A stretch of DNA of 64,000 nucleotides from positions 1 to 64,000 of the forward strand of contig NZ_WWCK01000004.1 of NCBI RefSeq assembly GCF_009857435.1, in the 5' to 3' direction. The translations under genes and the position numbers were made by a program. This stretch comes from Duganella rivi. GTDB taxonomy: Bacteria; Pseudomonadota; Gammaproteobacteria; Burkholderiales; Burkholderiaceae_D. Each line of letters opens with the position of its first letter. Position 1 is the stretch's first letter. The notes below the pieces were generated by a model, which was not told the DNA's origin, did no database searches, and saw nothing but the letters and a program-made list of their open reading frames with translations. Below are positions 44,857 to 54,228 of this stretch, in pieces.

Positions 44857-46884
44857 ATGAAAACAATAATGATGAATCCCCGTAACTGGGGTGTCGGTAC
44901 CAAAATTACCGTTTTTACTTTTGGCCTGATCAGTGTCATCCTGGCCATCCTGCTCACCCTGATTAACCTGAGCACCTCGGCCATGCTGAAAGAGCGCGCC
45001 AAGGCCAACGTCGCCAGCACCCTGGGCGGCATTGCCAACACCGTGGAAGTGTTCAACACCGCCATGATGAACGAAGCGTCGAGCTTTGCGCGCCTGTTTG
45101 CCGCCGAGTTCGGCGATGGCCAGTTCACGCTCGATCCCTCGGCCACCGTGGACATCGGCGGCAAGCCTACCCCCACGCTCAAGCACGGCGGCAAGGCGCT
45201 CAACCTGGACTTCAGCGTTCCAGACAAGTTCACCAACGATACCGGCGTGATTGCCACCATCTTTGCCGCTGACGGCGAAGAGTTCGTGCGCGTCACCACT
45301 TCGCTGAAAAAAGAAAACGGCGACCGCGCGGTCGGCACTCAGCTCGACCACGCCCACCCGAGCTACCCGCTGCTGCGCGCCGGTAACAACTACATCGGCC
45401 TGGCCACCCTGTTCGGCAAGCAGTTCATTACCCAGTACGATCCGATTAAAGACAGCAGCGGCAAGGTCATCGGCGTGCTGTTCATCGGCCTCGATATTTC
45501 CAAGAACATGGCCATGCTGAAGGAAAAAATCAAGGCCATCAAGATCGGCGAGACCGGCTATGTCTACGTGGTGAACGCGGCCGCCGGCAAGAACCAGGGC
45601 GTGGAACTGGTGCACCCGACCAAGGAAGGCGAGAACGTGCTGGACATTAAGAGCACCGACGGCCGTCAGTTTATCAAGGAGATGCTGGACGCCAAGGAAG
45701 GCGGCCTCACCTACGATTGGGCTGACAAGGCGGGCGATGCGCCGCGCGAGAAGATGGTCGAGTTCCACACCTTCAAGCCTTGGAACTGGCTGATCGTCGG
45801 CGGCACCTACACCGAGGAGATCACGCAGGAAGCCGCCCAGCTGCGCAACCGCTACGCCCTGCTTGGCCTGATCGCACTGGCGCTGTTTGCCGCAGTGCTG
45901 TTCCTGCTGGTGCGTTCGATCGTGTCGCGTCCACTGGCGCGCGCTACCGAAGCCGCCGACCAGATCGCCAAGGGCGACCTCGACGTGCATCTCGTGATCG
46001 ACAACAAGGATGAAATCGGCCTCGTGCTGCGCTCGCTGAACAACATCAGCGACAACCTCTCGGGCGTGGTCGGCCAAGTGCGCCTTGGTGCCGAGCAGAT
46101 CACTACCGCGTCGAGCGAAATCGCCCAGGGCAACCTGGACCTGTCGGGCCGCACCGAAGAACAAGCCTCCAGCCTGGAAGAAACCGCCGCCTCGATGGAA
46201 GAACTGAGCAGCGCCGTGACGCAGAATGCCGAGAACGCTTCGCAAGCCAATCAAATGGCGCTGGCCGCCTCCGGCATCGCCGCCAAGGGTGGCGAAGTGG
46301 TGGCGCAGGTGGTCGACACCATGGGTTCGATCACCGCGTCCTCGCGCAAGATTGCCGACATCATCTCGGTGATCGACGGCATCGCCTTCCAGACCAATAT
46401 CCTGGCACTGAATGCCGCCGTGGAAGCGGCGCGCGCCGGTGAGCAAGGCCGCGGCTTCGCCGTGGTGGCCTCGGAAGTGCGCAATCTGGCGCAGCGCTCG
46501 GCGACCGCCGCCAAGGAAATCAAGGAACTGATCGACGACTCCGTCAGCAAGGTGGAAGTCGGCAGCAAGCAAGTGGAGCAAGCCGGCACCACCATGCAAG
46601 AAGTGGTGGACAGCGTGCGCCGCGTGACCGACATCATGGCTGAAATCAGCCACGCAAGTGAAGAGCAGCGCGCCGGCATCGGCCAGGTGCACGAAGCCAT
46701 CACCCAGATGGACCAGGTGACCCAGCAAAACGCCGCGCTGGTGGAACAGGCCGCCGCTGCCGCGCAAGCGCTGCAAGACCAGGCGCACGAGCTGGAAGAC
46801 GTGGTGCGCATCTTCAACCTCGGCAGCAACGCCGGCCAGCCGCAGCTGCGCAACGCGCAGAAACAGTACCTCGCGCTCAAGTAA
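44857..46884 (+). CDS. Methyl-accepting chemotaxis protein with periplasmic Cache domain
   Basis: A 675-residue chemoreceptor. First membrane helix about 17-40, periplasmic Cache_3/Cache_2-type sensor about 41-330 ([16 protein letters not shown] and [24 protein letters not shown]), second helix about 333-355, HAMP about 356-405 ([20 protein letters not shown]), and signalling hairpin about 410-660 with the conserved tip [19 protein letters not shown] followed by [15 protein letters not shown]. No C-terminal NWETF-type methyltransferase tether is present. The Cache type suggests small organic ligands. It stands alone, with a strong terminator behind it. Confidence 0.95.
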   Translation: MKTIMMNPRNWGVGTKITVFTFGLISVILAILLTLINLSTSAMLKERAKANVASTLGGIANTVEVFNTAMMNEASSFARLFAAEFGDGQFTLDPSATVDIGGKPTPTLKHGGKALNLDFSVPDKFTNDTGVIATIFAADGEEFVRVTTSLKKENGDRAVGTQLDHAHPSYPLLRAGNNYIGLATLFGKQFITQYDPIKDSSGKVIGVLFIGLDISKNMAMLKEKIKAIKIGETGYVYVVNAAAGKNQGVELVHPTKEGENVLDIKSTDGRQFIKEMLDAKEGGLTYDWADKAGDAPREKMVEFHTFKPWNWLIVGGTYTEEITQEAAQLRNRYALLGLIALALFAAVLFLLVRSIVSRPLARATEAADQIAKGDLDVHLVIDNKDEIGLVLRSLNNISDNLSGVVGQVRLGAEQITTASSEIAQGNLDLSGRTEEQASSLEETAASMEELSSAVTQNAENASQANQMALAASGIAAKGGEVVAQVVDTMGSITASSRKIADIISVIDGIAFQTNILALNAAVEAARAGEQGRGFAVVASEVRNLAQRSATAAKEIKELIDDSVSKVEVGSKQVEQAGTTMQEVVDSVRRVTDIMAEISHASEEQRAGIGQVHEAITQMDQVTQQNAALVEQAAAAAQALQDQAHELEDVVRIFNLGSNAGQPQLRNAQKQYLALK

Positions 46885-46904
46885 TCGCAGCGCAACACAC
46901 GGCA

Positions 46905-46938
46905 AGCCGCCCCCGTAAAAACGGTGGCGGTTTTTTTT
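46905..46938 (+). terminator. Intrinsic terminator of the chemoreceptor gene
   Basis: CCGCC/GGCGG and CCGT/ACGG form a stem with a single mismatch and an AAAA loop, followed by eight T (46931-46938), 21 bases after the stop. Confidence 0.92.
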
Positions 46939-46979
46939 ATTTATAATTGTCGGCTGTCACTTCGTTTGACTGGAATTTT

Positions 46980-47591
46980 ATGCAACGCCGCTTATTCATT
47001 TCCGCTCTGGCCGCCCTGCCGCTGGTCACGCGCACCGCGCATGCCGCCGGCTTCAACGCCATCGACATCACCGGCGCCAGCATCGGCCCGGACTATCAGC
47101 TGTTCTACGGCGACGGCAAGCCGGCTTCGCTGCGCGACTTCAAAGGCAAGTATGTGATGCTGTTCTTCGGCTTCACCCAATGCCCGGACGTGTGCCCGAC
47201 GGCGCTAGCGCGTGCCGTCGAAGTCAAGCGCCTGCTCGGCGCCGACGGCGACAAGCTGCAAGTGGTGTTCGTTACCGTCGATCCCGAGCGCGACACCGCG
47301 CCGCTGCTGGCCGAGTACACGCGCGCTTTCGACCCGACCTTTGTCGCCGTGCGCGGCAACCTTGAGCAAACCGCCAAGGCCGCCAAGGACTTCAAGATTT
47401 TCTACCGCAAGGTGCCGAGCGGCAGCTCCTACACCATGGACCACACCGCCCTCACCTACGTGTTCGACGCCAACGGCAAGATTCGTCTCGCCATGAAGCA
47501 CGAACAAACCGCCCAGCAATGCGCCGACGATCTGCGCAAGCTGATGACGCCGAAAAAAGAAACCGGCTTTCTGAAAGGACTATTCCAATGA
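46980..47591 (+). CDS. SCO1/SenC family copper chaperone (cytochrome oxidase assembly)
   Basis: A 203-residue membrane-associated thioredoxin-fold protein. Start ATG at 46980 (MQRRLFISALAALPLV) gives a signal peptide ending TAHA. The copper site is complete: CPDVCP (Cys pair, about 70-75) and the His in YTMDHTALTYVFD (about 157). SCO proteins deliver copper to or reduce the CuA site of cytochrome c oxidase. It overlaps the downstream PCu(A)C gene (ATGA at 47588), a typical pairing for CuA assembly. Confidence 0.93.
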   Translation: MQRRLFISALAALPLVTRTAHAAGFNAIDITGASIGPDYQLFYGDGKPASLRDFKGKYVMLFFGFTQCPDVCPTALARAVEVKRLLGADGDKLQVVFVTVDPERDTAPLLAEYTRAFDPTFVAVRGNLEQTAKAAKDFKIFYRKVPSGSSYTMDHTALTYVFDANGKIRLAMKHEQTAQQCADDLRKLMTPKKETGFLKGLFQ

Positions 47592-48016
47592 AAAAACTGC
47601 TCTCCCTGCTGCTGATGGCGGCCCTGCCTGCACTGGCCCAGGTGACCGTGGGCGAACCATGGGTGCGCGCCACCGTGGCCGCACAAAAAGCCACCGGCGC
47701 TTTCATGACGCTGACCTCGACGCAAAACACCAAGCTGGTGGGCGTGAGCTCGCCGGCGGCCGGCGTGGTCGAAGTGCACGAGATGAAAATGGATAACGAC
47801 ATGATGCGCATGCGCCAGATTCCATCGCTGGATCTGCCGGCCGGCAAGCCAGTCAAGCTGGCGCCGGGCGGTTATCACCTGATGCTGCTGGATCTGAAGC
47901 AGCCGCTGAAAGACGGCGACAAAGTGCCGCTGACGCTGGAAATTGAAGATGCGCAGAAAGTGCGCAGCAAAGTGGTGATCGACGCGCCAGTCAAGCCGCT
48001 CAACGCAGCCCACTAA
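47588..48016 (+). CDS. Periplasmic copper chaperone PCu(A)C
   Basis: A 142-residue exported copper-binding protein with a signal peptide (1-18, ALPALA). The copper ligands follow the known pattern: His and Met in VEVHEMKMDNDMMRMR (about 58-73) and GGYHLMLLDLKQPL (about 95-108). It donates Cu(I) to SCO1 or the CuA centre. It is translationally coupled to the SCO1 gene (ATGA). Its last 17 bases overlap the convergent TetR gene. Confidence 0.92.
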   Translation: MKKLLSLLLMAALPALAQVTVGEPWVRATVAAQKATGAFMTLTSTQNTKLVGVSSPAAGVVEVHEMKMDNDMMRMRQIPSLDLPAGKPVKLAPGGYHLMLLDLKQPLKDGDKVPLTLEIEDAQKVRSKVVIDAPVKPLNAAH

Positions 48017-48605
48017 ATGTAATGGTCAGCATGTGCTGGACGATATCGTCGTCCGCCATCTTGCTGAATTTTTTCAAGTACTCCACGGCAGGATCGCAGG
48101 TGCGGGCGTAGTAGCTGAACAGGATGGCGTCGGAAGGCAAAGCCTTGTTCAACTGTCCGTCCTTCTGCGCCTGCTTGACCAAGCCCTCCAGCTGGCGGTT
48201 CAGCTTCACCACGCGCAGCATGTACTTCACGTTGCGCATCAACATATCCCGCACATGCGGACTAGTGGACGGCAGGAACGGCAAGCCGCCATCCAGTCGC
48301 ACCCGCAGCGCCCACTCCAGCAAGGCCGACAGCTTCTCCTGCGGGCCGAGCGCCGGATCCAGTCCCGCCACCTGCTCAATCGCGCCATCCAGCAGCCGGA
48401 TCATGGCCTCGCCCACCAACTCTTCCTTCGACTTGAAGTGCTTGTACAGGCTGGGCTTGGAAATGCCCACCGCCCCGGACACGTCGTCCATCGTCATCAA
48501 GTCGTAGCCCTTGCTGCCCAGCACGGCCGTGGCCGCGTCGAGGATAGCGTTTTCACGCAGCTTGAATGCCTGATCTTTGAAGCTGAATTTTGAAAGAATA
48601 CTCAT
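48000..48605 (-). CDS. TetR/AcrR-family transcriptional regulator
   Basis: A 201-residue repressor. Helix-turn-helix at about 20-65: ENAILDAATAVLGSKGYDLMTMDDVSGAVGISKP (split) and SLYKHFKSKEELVGEAM. The C-terminal ligand-binding domain has no recognisable effector signature. It is divergent from the nine-gene stress operon starting at 48703, and a perfect palindrome at 48617-48634 lies between them. Autorepression and control of the operon are inferred. Confidence 0.9.
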   Translation of the reverse strand: MSILSKFSFKDQAFKLRENAILDAATAVLGSKGYDLMTMDDVSGAVGISKPSLYKHFKSKEELVGEAMIRLLDGAIEQVAGLDPALGPQEKLSALLEWALRVRLDGGLPFLPSTSPHVRDMLMRNVKYMLRVVKLNRQLEGLVKQAQKDGQLNKALPSDAILFSYYARTCDPAVEYLKKFSKMADDDIVQHMLTITFSGLR

Positions 48606-48616
48606 CGGTAAATTTT

Positions 48617-48634
48617 CGCTACTAATCAGTAGCG
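48617..48634. promoter_or_regulatory. Perfect palindrome CGCTACTAATCAGTAGCG, candidate TetR operator
   Basis: Arms CGCTACT and AGTAGCG surround AATC, 12 bases before the TetR start. A related half-site, TTAGTAGTAA, follows at about 48646-48655. The site is placed to block both the TetR gene and the divergent operon. Confidence 0.65.
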
Positions 48635-48702
48635 TTTCTGATTTGTTAGTAGTAATATTATCACGTCGGTATAAAAGCAGGCGGCTTAACGCCTAAAAAC
48701 CT

Positions 48703-49983
48703 ATGAAAACTGCACGCAAGCGCATTGCCGTGGTGGGCGCCGGAATTTCCGGCCTGGCCTCGGCTTACTTCCTGAATCACCACCACGATGTGGTGCTGTT
48801 CGAGGCTGGCAGCTACCTCGGCGGCCACGCCAACACCGTGGACATCGAACTGGAAAGCCAGCGCTGCGCGGTCGATACCGGCTTCCTCGTCTACAACGAA
48901 AAGACCTACCCTAACCTGATCGCCCTGTTCGCTGAACTGGGCGTCGAAAGCATTGCCAGCGATATGTCGTTTGGCGTGTCGATGAACGATGGCGCGCTGG
49001 AATGGGCCGGCACCAACCTCGACACGGTATTCGCCCAGCGCCGCCGGCTGGCTTCCCCGGCCTTCCTCGGCATGCTGCGCGACATCCTGCATTTCAACGG
49101 CCGCGCCGAGGATTTTCTCGCCGAATGCGAAGCGGATGGCGCCACACTGGGCCAACTGCTGGCGCGCAACCGCTACGGCGATATGTTCCGCGACGCCTAT
49201 CTGCTGCCAATGGCGGCGGCCATCTGGTCTAGTTCGCCGCAGGATATCTTGCAGTTCCCGGCCGCGACCTTCCTGCGTTTCTGCCTGAACCACGCGCTGC
49301 TGCAGGTGAACAACCGGCCGCAGTGGCGCACCGTGCGCGGCGGCTCGCGCAACTACGTGCAAGCCATCGCCGCCACGCTGCCGGACTGCCGCCTCAATAC
49401 GCCGGTCGGCAGCGTGCGCCGTGAAAACGGCCACGTCATTGTCGCCGCCGGCGCGCAAGAAGAAGCGTTCGATGCAGTGATCCTTGCCACGCACGCTCCG
49501 GCCACGCTGTCCATGATGGACGATGCCAGCGACAGCGAGCGCGCCATCCTCGGCGCGGTGCGCTACCAGCCCAACACCGCCTGGCTGCACACCGATGCGC
49601 GCCTACTGCCGCAGCGGCGCAAGGTATGGTCGGCATGGAATTACCTGTCGTCGCGCCAGAGCGACGGCAGTCAGCCGGTATGCGTCAGCTATTGGCTGAA
49701 CCAACTGCAAAGCCTGCCGTTTGAGCAGCCGGTGGTGGTCACGCTCAATCCGCCGAAACCGCCGGAAGCCAAGTCCGTGCTGGCGCGCTTTGAATACGAT
49801 CATCCCATCATGGATCAAGCAGCCATCGACGCCCAGCGCGCGCTGTCGCAGATTCAGGGCGGCGGCGGTATCTGGTACGCCGGCGCCTGGACTGGCTACG
49901 GCTTCCATGAGGATGGCTTGAAGTCGGCCTTGCGCATCGCCACCGCCTTGGGCGCAGCACCTGCATGGGCAACGCTGCCATGA
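48703..49983 (+). CDS. FAD-dependent amine-oxidase-like oxidoreductase (first gene of stress operon)
   Basis: A 426-residue flavoprotein. The FAD-binding Rossmann motif is at 8-36: AVVGAGISGLASAYFL followed by VVLFEAGSYLGGHANTV. Later segments VDTGFLVYNEKTYPNL and GIWYAGAWTGYGFHEDGLKSAL (C-terminal FAD-contact motif) are typical of the NAD/FAD-binding proteins found next to DUF1365 and cyclopropane-fatty-acid-synthase-like genes. In related clusters such flavoproteins act on membrane fatty acyl chains. No clear ribosome site is visible ahead of the ATG. The stop overlaps the DUF1365 start (ATGA). Confidence 0.88.
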   Translation: MKTARKRIAVVGAGISGLASAYFLNHHHDVVLFEAGSYLGGHANTVDIELESQRCAVDTGFLVYNEKTYPNLIALFAELGVESIASDMSFGVSMNDGALEWAGTNLDTVFAQRRRLASPAFLGMLRDILHFNGRAEDFLAECEADGATLGQLLARNRYGDMFRDAYLLPMAAAIWSSSPQDILQFPAATFLRFCLNHALLQVNNRPQWRTVRGGSRNYVQAIAATLPDCRLNTPVGSVRRENGHVIVAAGAQEEAFDAVILATHAPATLSMMDDASDSERAILGAVRYQPNTAWLHTDARLLPQRRKVWSAWNYLSSRQSDGSQPVCVSYWLNQLQSLPFEQPVVVTLNPPKPPEAKSVLARFEYDHPIMDQAAIDAQRALSQIQGGGGIWYAGAWTGYGFHEDGLKSALRIATALGAAPAWATLP

Positions 49984-50747
49984 ACCAGCCATCGCCAGCC
50001 CAGCTAATCCACGCTCGCGTGATGCACGCGCGTTTGCGACCGGTGCTGAACCGCTTTGTCTACCCGGTGTTCTACGTGCGCCTGAATTTAGCGCGGCTCG
50101 GCGAATGCCAATCGCGCTGGTTTGGCGTTGACCGCCGCCGCCCGCTGTCGCTGCGCACGCGTGACTATGGCCCGCGCGACGGTACCAGTCTCGAACATTG
50201 GATGCGCACTTTGCTCGCCACTCACGGCATCGCTGCCGATGGCGAAATCTGGCTGCAAACCTTCCCACGTGTTTTCGGCTACGCCTTTAACCCTGTAAGC
50301 TTCTGGCACTGCCATGATGTTGCCGGCCGCCTATGCGCTGTGCTGGCGGAGGTCAACAACACCTTCGGTGAAACGCATCGCTACCTGCTGCAAGTGGCCG
50401 ACGATGGCACCGCCACCTGCATCAAGCATATGCATGTGTCGCCGTTTTGCAATCTGACCGGCAGCTACCGCTTCCGCTTCCATACGGCCGGCGCGCAACC
50501 GCGTACCGCCCTCGATTACCACGATGAAGACGGCCTGCTGATACGCACCACACTATCAGGCCGCGCCGAGCCTATGCGCGACCGCGCGTTGGCCGCTGCC
50601 CTGCTGCGCTATCCGCTGCTAGGCCTGGGCATCGTGTTCCGCATTCACTGGCAGGCCTTGCGCCTTTGGATCAAGGGTGTGCCCTTCTTCCGCAAGCCGC
50701 CGCGTTCCGCCAATCACACCACCGTCCACGAGGAGCCGCTCCGATGA
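49980..50747 (+). CDS. DUF1365 family protein
   Basis: A 255-residue protein of the DUF1365 family: ARVMHARLRPVLNRFVYPVFYVRLNL (about 12-37), WLQTFPRVFGYAFNPVSFWHCHD (about 94-116), EVNNTFGETHRYLL and KHMHVSPF. The His/Asn-rich motifs suggest a metal or lipid head-group site, but the reaction is not established. It starts with ATGA on the flavoprotein stop and ends with ATGA on the methyltransferase start, so the three products are probably made in equal amounts. Confidence 0.9.
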   Translation: MNQPSPAQLIHARVMHARLRPVLNRFVYPVFYVRLNLARLGECQSRWFGVDRRRPLSLRTRDYGPRDGTSLEHWMRTLLATHGIAADGEIWLQTFPRVFGYAFNPVSFWHCHDVAGRLCAVLAEVNNTFGETHRYLLQVADDGTATCIKHMHVSPFCNLTGSYRFRFHTAGAQPRTALDYHDEDGLLIRTTLSGRAEPMRDRALAAALLRYPLLGLGIVFRIHWQALRLWIKGVPFFRKPPRSANHTTVHEEPLR

Positions 50748-51949
50748 ACCATACGCTGTCGACCGCCACGCAGACCGCGCCCGCCGCTGCAAGGCTGTTT
50801 TTAAATCTGCTGAACCGCATCAGCCATGGCCACCTGGAATTGATCACGCCCGATCACACGCGCATGGTGTTCGGCGACGCCCACGTCGGCCCCAGCGCCA
50901 CGCTGGAACTGCACGACTGGCGCGCTTGCAGCAGCATCCTGCGCTCCGGCGACATCGGCATGGCCGAAGCGTGGGGCGCGGGCTGGATCGATAGCCCTGA
51001 CCTGGTGGCACTGCTGCGGCTCGCCATACGCAATGAGGCGGCGCTGGAACCGGCGGTGTTTGGCGGCGTGCTGGCGCGCTGCTGGTATCGCCTGCGCCAT
51101 TGGCTGCGTCCCAACACGCGCAACGGCAGCCGCCGTAATATTCATAGCCACTACGATATCGGCAACGACTTTTATCGTTTGTGGCTGGATCGCAGCTGGA
51201 CGTATTCGGCCGCCATCTTCGACGGCGACTATAGCCAGCCGCTGGAGCTGGCGCAGAGCCGCAAGTACCAGCGCGTGATCAACACGCTGGGCTTGCGCGC
51301 CGGCGACCGCGTTTTGGAAATCGGCTGCGGCTGGGGCGGATTTGCCGAGCATGCGGCCCGGCTAGGCATCCATGTGCATGGCTTGACTATCTCGCCATCG
51401 CAATTGCAGGTGGCGCAGCAGCGCATCGCGGCTGCGGGCCTGGGCGATCTCGCACAACTGGAATTGCGCGACTACCGCGACATCGACGGCCAGTACGACG
51501 CCGTGGTCTCCATCGAGATGTTCGAGGCAGTCGGCGAGCGTTATTGGCCGCAGTATTTCGACACCGTGCAAGCACGCCTCAAACCAGGCGGCAAGGCGCT
51601 GGTGCAGTCGATTACCATCGGCGAGCGCTACTTCCCGCGTTATCGCAGCAGCACGGACTTCATTCAGCAGTACATATTCCCCGGTGGGATGCTGCCTAGT
51701 GTGGAGCGCTTTGAACGCAGCGCAGCGCGCGCTGGCCTGCATTGCGATGAGCATTACGCATTCGGCCGCGATTACGCAGAAACCTTGCGACGCTGGCGCA
51801 GCGCCTACCACGCCACGCGCGCGCAAGTGATTGCACAAGGTTTCGATGACCACTTCATGCGCATCTGGGATCTGTATTTCGCTTACTGCGAAGCCGCATT
51901 TGACGAGGGCCGTACCGATGTCGTCCAGTTCCTTCTGCATAAGCAGTAA
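50744..51949 (+). CDS. Cyclopropane-fatty-acid-synthase-like SAM methyltransferase
   Basis: A 401-residue class I methyltransferase acting on unsaturated phospholipid acyl chains. The N-terminal lipid-binding part (1-115; WGAGWIDSPDLVALLRLAIRN) is followed by RRNIHSHYDIGNDFYRLWLD, motif I VLEIGCGWGGFAEHAA (about 193-208) and YDAVVSIEMFEAVGERYW. In known light/singlet-oxygen operons this enzyme type methylates acyl chains on the way to furan or cyclopropane fatty acids. It overlaps DUF1365 by 4 bases. Cyclopropanation versus methylation cannot be told from motifs. Confidence 0.9.
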   Translation: MNHTLSTATQTAPAAARLFLNLLNRISHGHLELITPDHTRMVFGDAHVGPSATLELHDWRACSSILRSGDIGMAEAWGAGWIDSPDLVALLRLAIRNEAALEPAVFGGVLARCWYRLRHWLRPNTRNGSRRNIHSHYDIGNDFYRLWLDRSWTYSAAIFDGDYSQPLELAQSRKYQRVINTLGLRAGDRVLEIGCGWGGFAEHAARLGIHVHGLTISPSQLQVAQQRIAAAGLGDLAQLELRDYRDIDGQYDAVVSIEMFEAVGERYWPQYFDTVQARLKPGGKALVQSITIGERYFPRYRSSTDFIQQYIFPGGMLPSVERFERSAARAGLHCDEHYAFGRDYAETLRRWRSAYHATRAQVIAQGFDDHFMRIWDLYFAYCEAAFDEGRTDVVQFLLHKQ

Positions 51950-52487
51950 GCGCCGCAGCTGCCTGCGTGCTGCGACGCTGCTCGCCGCCGTAATGGCCGG
52001 CGTGCCTTGCGCAGCATGGGCCGCCGCCGATTGGCGCGCGCAATTGCCGCAAGCGCAAGCACTGGGCGGCGGCGATATGACGTGGTTTGGCCTGCGCATC
52101 TACCGCGCCACCTTGTGGTCGGCCAGCCGGCCGTTCGATGCGTCGCAACCGTTCGCGCTACAACTGAGCTACTACCGCAGCATCAGCCGCGAGCGATTGG
52201 TTAGCACCAGCATCGATGAAATCCGCCGCCTGAGCGCCGCGCCGATTCCCGCCGCCACGCTAAAGCGCTGGGAAGCGCTACTCAACACGGCCTTCGTCGA
52301 TGTGCGCGATGGCGATGAACTCACCGGTGTCTACCTGCCCGGCAAAGGCATGCAGCTGTACGACCGTCAACGTCTGCTAGCAGACGTTGAGGATGAAGCG
52401 CTGGCCCGCGCCTTCTTCGACATCTGGCTCAACCCCGACAGCCGCGATCAGAAGCTGCGTCAACGCCTGATCGGCGGCCAGCCATGA
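51918..52487 (+). CDS. Exported chalcone-isomerase-like domain protein
   Basis: A 189-residue protein whose start is taken at 51918 (MSSSSFCISSKRRSCLRAATLL), overlapping the preceding gene by 32 bases, with GAGGG 9 bases upstream and a signal peptide ending AAWAA. The body has the chalcone-isomerase-like pattern: GGGDMTWFGLRIYRATLW, YYRSISRERLVSTSIDEI and FDIWLNPDSRDQKLRQRL. Bacterial members bind fatty acids or are of unknown role. A longer in-frame start (51831) is possible but lies deep in the previous gene. Confidence 0.8.
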   Translation: MSSSSFCISSKRRSCLRAATLLAAVMAGVPCAAWAAADWRAQLPQAQALGGGDMTWFGLRIYRATLWSASRPFDASQPFALQLSYYRSISRERLVSTSIDEIRRLSAAPIPAATLKRWEALLNTAFVDVRDGDELTGVYLPGKGMQLYDRQRLLADVEDEALARAFFDIWLNPDSRDQKLRQRLIGGQP

Positions 52488-53698
52488 GCAACGCCGCTTA
52501 CGGCCTGCTAGGCGCGCCGCTGGCAATGGCGGCGCTGCCGCTGTTCGTGCAACTACCGGCCTATTACGCCACGCATCTCGGCGTCGCACTCGCGCCGCTG
52601 GGCGGCGTGCTGTTTGCCGCGCGCCTGATCGACATGCTGCAAGACCCGCTGCTAGGCTACCTGCTCGACCGCGCGCAAGCACAGCGCCGCCGCTGGATGG
52701 CGCTTGGCGCGGCGGCCCTGGCGCTGGCGTTTGCCGCACTATGGCTGCCGCCGCCGGCGGTGGCGCCGGGCGCTTGGCTGGCATTGATGCTGGTGCTGGC
52801 CTATGGCGCGCACAGCCTGGTCAACATCGCCTACCTGTCTTGGGGCGCGCGCCTGCCGTCCGCACTTGGCCCGGTCGCGTGGCGTGAAGGCATGGGCCTG
52901 GCCGGCATGCTGGCAGCCAGTCTTATCCCGGCTGCCATCCTGGCCGCCGATGCAGCGCAAGTTCGCCCTCGCTTAGGCGCGTACAGCATCGGCTACGCAC
53001 TGCTGCTCTTGATCGCGATGTTCGCCCTGCTACGCCATGCGCCGTCACCAGCGACGAGCGGCGATAGCGGCAGCGGCGGCAATGAGGTCAACTCCTGGCG
53101 CGACACTGTGCGCGAGGTGGCCGGCAACCGCGCGCTGCGCTTGTTGCTGGCGCCGTACTTTATCAACGCGCTGGCAGTCGCCATTCCGGCCACCTTGGCG
53201 CTGTTCTATATTGACGACCAACTGGGCGCACCTCACCTCGCCGGCATTTTCCTTGCCTGCTATTTCGGCGCTGCGGCTTGCGGTCTACCCGTGTGGACGG
53301 CGCTGGCCCGCAAACTGGGGCCGCTGAAATGCTGGCGACTCGGCATGCTGTTATCTGTGCTGGGCTTCTGCGGCGCGGCGCTACTCGGCACCGGCGACCT
53401 GCTGCCCTATGCCGCCGTATGCATCGCCGCCGGAGCGGCACTAGGCGCCGACCTAGCGCTGCCGCCAGTGCTGCTGGCCGCAGCGCTGGGCGAACGCCTC
53501 GGCCCCGGCACAGGCTTCGGCTTATTCACCCTACTCGGCAAGCTGGCCTTGGCGCTGGCCGGCCTGTCGCTGCCGCTACTCGCATGGCTCGGCTACCAGC
53601 CCGGCGCAGGCGGCGGCACGCACCTGCTATTGGCCTACGCCGTCCTACCCTGCCTACTCAAACTGCTGGCCATTGCGACATTAAGGAGTCCAACATGA
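52484..53698 (+). CDS. MFS transporter (GPH/MelB-like)
   Basis: A 404-residue polytopic membrane protein with about 11-12 membrane segments. The motif AARLIDMLQDPLLGYLLDRAQAQRRRWMALG (about 44-74) is the loop 2-3 signature of the glycoside-pentoside-hexuronide/MelB branch of the MFS. It overlaps its neighbours at both ends by 4 bases (ATGA at 52484 and 53695). The substrate is unknown; in this operon it may move a lipid or its precursor. Confidence 0.85.
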   Translation: MSNAAYGLLGAPLAMAALPLFVQLPAYYATHLGVALAPLGGVLFAARLIDMLQDPLLGYLLDRAQAQRRRWMALGAAALALAFAALWLPPPAVAPGAWLALMLVLAYGAHSLVNIAYLSWGARLPSALGPVAWREGMGLAGMLAASLIPAAILAADAAQVRPRLGAYSIGYALLLLIAMFALLRHAPSPATSGDSGSGGNEVNSWRDTVREVAGNRALRLLLAPYFINALAVAIPATLALFYIDDQLGAPHLAGIFLACYFGAAACGLPVWTALARKLGPLKCWRLGMLLSVLGFCGAALLGTGDLLPYAAVCIAAGAALGADLALPPVLLAAALGERLGPGTGFGLFTLLGKLALALAGLSLPLLAWLGYQPGAGGGTHLLLAYAVLPCLLKLLAIATLRSPT

Positions 53699-54228
53699 AG
53701 CTTCGACACCTTGCACTGCTGCCCTTCCTGCTGGCCGGTTGTGCTGGCACCGATGTGCAGCACTATAAGAACGTCACACCGGCATTGGATCTGGCCGAGT
53801 ACTTCACCGGCACCACCGACGCATGGGGCATGTTCCAGCGCCGTAACGGCGAAGTGGTCAAGCGCTTCCACGTCGAGATCACCGGCACGCGTGAACAGAA
53901 CAAACTCACGCTGGATGAACGCTTCCGCTACGACGACGGCACCACGCAGCAGCGCGTATGGCATTTGGCGCGCAACGGTGATGGCCTGTGGCGCGGCACT
54001 GCGGCCGACGTCAAAGGAGAAGCGCAAGGCGAAGTCGCCGGCAACGCCCTACGCTGGCAATACACCCTGCTGCTGCCGGTCGATGGCACCACCTACGAAA
54101 TGCAGTTTGACGACTGGATCTTCCTGATCGACCGCTGCACCATGATGAACCGCGCCAGCATGCGCAAGTTCGGCTTTGAATTAGGCCAAGTCACATTGAC
54201 GTTCAGGAGGCGTGCATGCGTCCCTTAA
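53695..54228 (+). CDS. DUF3833 family lipoprotein
   Basis: A 177-residue lipoprotein: signal peptide with lipobox LLAG/C (Cys at 17). DUF3833 pattern in LAEYFTGTTDAWGMFQRRNGEVVKRFHVEITG and WQYTLLLPVDGTTYEMQFDDWIFLID. The fold is likely lipocalin-like (antiparallel beta). ATG at 53695 sits on the MFS stop with AAGGAG upstream. DUF3833 genes are regular members of CFA-synthase/photolyase clusters, but function is unknown. Confidence 0.88.
   Translation: MKLRHLALLPFLLAGCAGTDVQHYKNVTPALDLAEYFTGTTDAWGMFQRRNGEVVKRFHVEITGTREQNKLTLDERFRYDDGTTQQRVWHLARNGDGLWRGTAADVKGEAQGEVAGNALRWQYTLLLPVDGTTYEMQFDDWIFLIDRCTMMNRASMRKFGFELGQVTLTFRRRACVP

Noticed and set aside
44824..46905. 693-codon open frame on the minus strand opposite the chemoreceptor
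   Set aside because: Antisense shadow of a clear methyl-accepting chemotaxis protein.
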